Shown: positions 61,411 through 64,000 of the stretch, in pieces
How positions within the stretch are numbered: the stretch's first letter is position 1
Layout: each line of letters opens with the position of its first letter
NCBI GenBank assembly: GCA_028622995.1
Contig: JAJQJQ010000017.1
Location: 1,426,001 to 1,490,000, forward strand
DNA length: 64,000 nt
Source: Panagrolaimus kolymaensis
Taxonomy: Eukaryota > Nematoda > Chromadorea > Rhabditida > Panagrolaimidae
Reading direction: 5' to 3'
Position numbers and translations under genes: made by a program
Notes under the pieces: model-generated
Told to the model about the DNA's origin: nothing
Seen by the model: only the letters and a program-made list of their open reading frames with translations
Databases searched by the model: none

Positions 61411-63044
61411 TCATTCCATCAGTTGAATTTGTACCACATCACCTGGGCCAACCGTTCGAATCGTTGCTTGAGCATTATTGTTGTTACTATTTCCATGATT
61501 TTGACGGCCTGTATGAGTTTTTAAATGTTTGGATAAATGATCACTTCGCATAAATTTCTTGCTGCATTCTGGGCATGTAAAACGCTTCTCTCCCGTATGC
61601 GTGCGCCGGTGGCGTTGTAATTCATCACTACGAGTAAATCTCTTTGTACATTGTTGCCAATCACATACAAATGGTTTGGATCCAGCATGGCCACGTAAGT
61701 GAGCTCTTAAGTGACTTGTCTTTCCATACGTCTTCGAACAAATATGACAAATGTGAAGCCGTTGCTTATTCTCACCAACCGTTCGTTGCCCTCCTTGACC
61801 AGAACAATTTGGACATGCGCAGGCAACTCTTTTTGTGTGGCGCTAAAATGTTTAAAACAATAATTTCAAAAAAGAATTTCAGAAAAAAGCCAATGTGCCA
61901 ACCTTATTGCCCGAATCGTCATAATCAAGACTTGCGGATAATAAAGGGTCATTAAGCATTGCGGGATCAATCGTTGAAACAGTCGGTGAATTTACTGATG
62001 GTCGAACAAGCTTTTCTGGTGATCGTGCTGGCGTTGCTGGAGTTGTTGTAGATGATGCTGATGTGGGTGTTGCATCTGAATCATTTGTAATTATCCACCT
62101 GAAATAAAAATGAAATTTTGTTCTTTAACTTATGGAATTTTAGTAAAAAATTACTTTTGAGGGTCATTTGGATCTTGTTGAAAATGTAAATTTCCTGTAA
62201 AAATAATTTCCTCATTAAGACTTTTTTCGCAAGATATTGTATAAATTTACCAAATTTGATTCGCTGTTGAGCAGGCTTTTGTTGGGGAGTTTGAGGCGCA
62301 ATTTGAATTGGTTGAGCCTGTTGTTGCTGTTGGTGTTGTTGAAGCATTTGATGTTGCTGTTGTTGTGAAGGTCCTTGTAATGTTATTAAATTAGGAGTCA
62401 TTGTAGTTCCATGTTCAAGTTTAAATTGTCCATTGTGTGCTGCTTGAGTGGTAATAGCAGGCTGGGTAACAACAAAATTTCCGTTTGCGCCCGATGCAAG
62501 TGTAAGCTGTTTAATTTGTGATTGACCATTAGCTCCTAATTGAATTATAGGTTGACCATTGACATTTTGAGTTCCAATATTAACAGGAATAAATGCAATC
62601 TAAAAACGAACAACAAAAGTTTTTTTTTTGGTTTTTGTTTTCATACTTACTTGTTGTTGTTGCTGCTGTTGATTTGTACCTTGTGATTGTTGATTATTTT
62701 TTAATACATAAACTGGTGTACCAGCTGTTTTTTGTGCTTGTATTTGAGCTTGAGCAGAGGATGTCGTTGGGTTTTGTATTAAAATAAATCTTGGTTGATT
62801 ATTATTTTGCCCAAGGGCATTACTCCCCGTTGCTGTGGGAAATATCACCTGTAATTATTTTATTTTTGTTTTTTTGTATAAAAAAGCCTTTTTTTCAGTT
62901 GACTCACCTGAATTGGTTTATTATTAGATTGTTGAATCTGAAAGCGTGGAGCCCCTGCATTTGCTGATAATGCAATGTGAGTGGGTTGGGTTGCCGTGGA
63001 TGAGGTTGATGGTGAATTAGTTTCACTTTTAATCATTTGATTAT
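61411..63044 (-). CDS. Sp1-family zinc-finger transcription factor (5' end missing)
   Basis: Sequence-specific GC-box binding factor. Minus-strand exons: 62908-63044, 62651-62848, 62251-62599, 62155-62194, 61903-62098 and 61411-61842. The N-terminal half is Gln-, Asn- and Ser/Thr-rich, typical of Sp activation domains ([16 protein letters not shown]). A Buttonhead box [10 protein letters not shown] precedes three C2H2 fingers: [20 protein letters not shown], then [14 protein letters not shown] and [21 protein letters not shown]. The DNA-contact residues KHA/RER/RHK are those of Sp proteins except finger 1, which is K-H-A by the KTSHLRA segment. Finger 1 has a shortened C-x2-C spacing. The first exon found begins in the middle of a codon, so another exon lies upstream, perhaps beyond 64000. 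An internal ATG at 63036 could also serve. Confidence 0.88.
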
Positions 63045-64000
63045 CTACGAAATGGAAAGATAAGTTATCGACGAAGATGATAAGGAAAAAAGAAAATGGG
63101 ATGATTTTTTGGGGGTTTTTACAAAAGGGTGGAGATTATTTAATAATGGGTGGTGTTGCTCGCAAATTAACGGGACTTCAACAAGAAAAAAAGAAAGAAA
63201 TCTTGCACACGCACAAAAGTTTGTTTAAAAACCAGACGAACGATAAAAAAAAGAAGGCGACATTGTCGACCAAAAAAAAGGAAGATTCTGCGCAGTCAAC
63301 TCTCGATTGGTAGTAGTAGCGGTTCGCGCAAGTCAAAGCATCTATCTCTCTCACCAACACTACCACCACCACTGCTGCTCGTAAAAACACCGCACAGTTC
63401 CGAAGCTCTTGTGTGGGAGGAGACTGATGGAAAGAGAAAAAATATTTATGGGGACTTTTAGCTGATGTCTTTCGGACAAACGTTATACACGAGAGGTGGA
63501 GTCGTATGAATGTGTTGTATGTACGTTCTACCAATGGATGGTTGTTGAAATCATTAAACACCAAAAAAACATTGCCTACACCGACATACTCCTCCCTTTT
63601 TTTCAATAAAAACGCCCGTTTTATCGCGAGCAAACGTAAAAAAAAGGAGAACGAAAGCAAACAACAGCCTCCATTTCTTTCCATTTTCCAATCTCTCTTC
63701 TTTTTTGTTGTTTTGCTGTTGTTGAGGCCTCTCTCTCATGAGGAGGTGGAGTATAAACAATTTTGACGATATGCACACAGGCGGGCTCTATTTTTTCTCT
63801 CTCGTTCAAAACAAGACGCGCCCATTAAAAGAAAAACTAAAACTAGAAAAAGAAAAATATGGGCTGTCGTTGAAAAAGGGAGTATTCGAATCATCGGTTC
63901 GACGACGACCGATAACGACCGGTCTTCGATCAAAGGAAATTCATGGAAGAATAAGAAAAAAAGGAGGAAAGGAAGAAAATGGGCATGTATGCAATAATTT
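63045..64000. other. upstream region of the Sp-factor gene
   Basis: Moderately GC-richer than most intergenic DNA, with GAC/ACC-rich and purine-rich patches. It may hold a 5' UTR or the missing first exon. A 168-codon minus-strand open frame (63178-63684) is compositionally biased and I do not support it as coding. Confidence 0.4.

Noticed and set aside
63178..63684. 168-codon minus-strand open frame upstream of the Sp-factor gene
   Set aside because: Phe/Leu/Val-rich with no domain pattern, no splice context linking it to the Sp gene, and overlapped by equally open frames on the other strand.

Overview
The window is AT-rich animal nuclear DNA, most likely from a nematode. Genes are split by many short introns with U-rich TTTCAG-like acceptors. 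Several start codons sit a few bases after such an acceptor, as expected for spliced-leader addition. The gene set also fits: a SYM-2/ESRP RNA-binding protein, a LIM-9/Limpet protein, kinesin-II KAP, a levamisole-type acetylcholine receptor subunit, and SMN. I cannot name the species. All coding models below were joined by eye from conserved reading frames and splice signals.

Layout. 0.9-4 kb (+): ESRP/SYM-2 splicing regulator. 5.3-6.6 kb (+): a small tetraspan membrane protein and a candidate FMRFamide-like neuropeptide precursor. 6.6-8.8 kb: a gene-free block with a fold-back element, an AGGATCC-rich repeat and a TA-flanked MITE. 8.8-9.6 kb (+): sigma-like GST without the usual catalytic tyrosine. 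11.3-15.1 kb (+): membrane M1 aminopeptidase. 16.1-18.4 kb: a compact TSPO (+), SMN (+), SERF/MOAG-4 (-) trio. 20.2-37.1 kb (+): a 17-kb lim-9/Limpet gene (PET plus six LIM domains) with at least two candidate start exons and two GC-AG introns.

37.6-47.7 kb (-): four genes in the same direction. In transcription order they are an SRPK-like kinase, a very divergent serpin with about 250 extra residues where the reactive loop should be, kinesin-associated protein KAP, and the Brix-domain ribosome-assembly factor PPAN/SSF1. An 833-bp Tc/mariner-like element lies in an intron of the serpin insertion. 49.1-52 kb (+): ZFR (three zinc fingers plus DZF). 52.7-55.3 kb (+): nicotinic receptor alpha-type subunit. 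57.7-59.9 kb (+): synaptotagmin-4/11. 61.4-63 kb (-): Sp1-family transcription factor, whose first exon I could not find.

The strongest candidates for something undescribed are the serpin with the giant loop insertion (42.1-45.6 kb), the TSPO-SMN-SERF linkage (in human SERF1 is also next to SMN1), the putative FMRFamide-like precursor, and a family of three fold-back elements with TTAA-AGGG...CCCT-TTAA ends. No rRNA, tRNA or CRISPR array was recognised.
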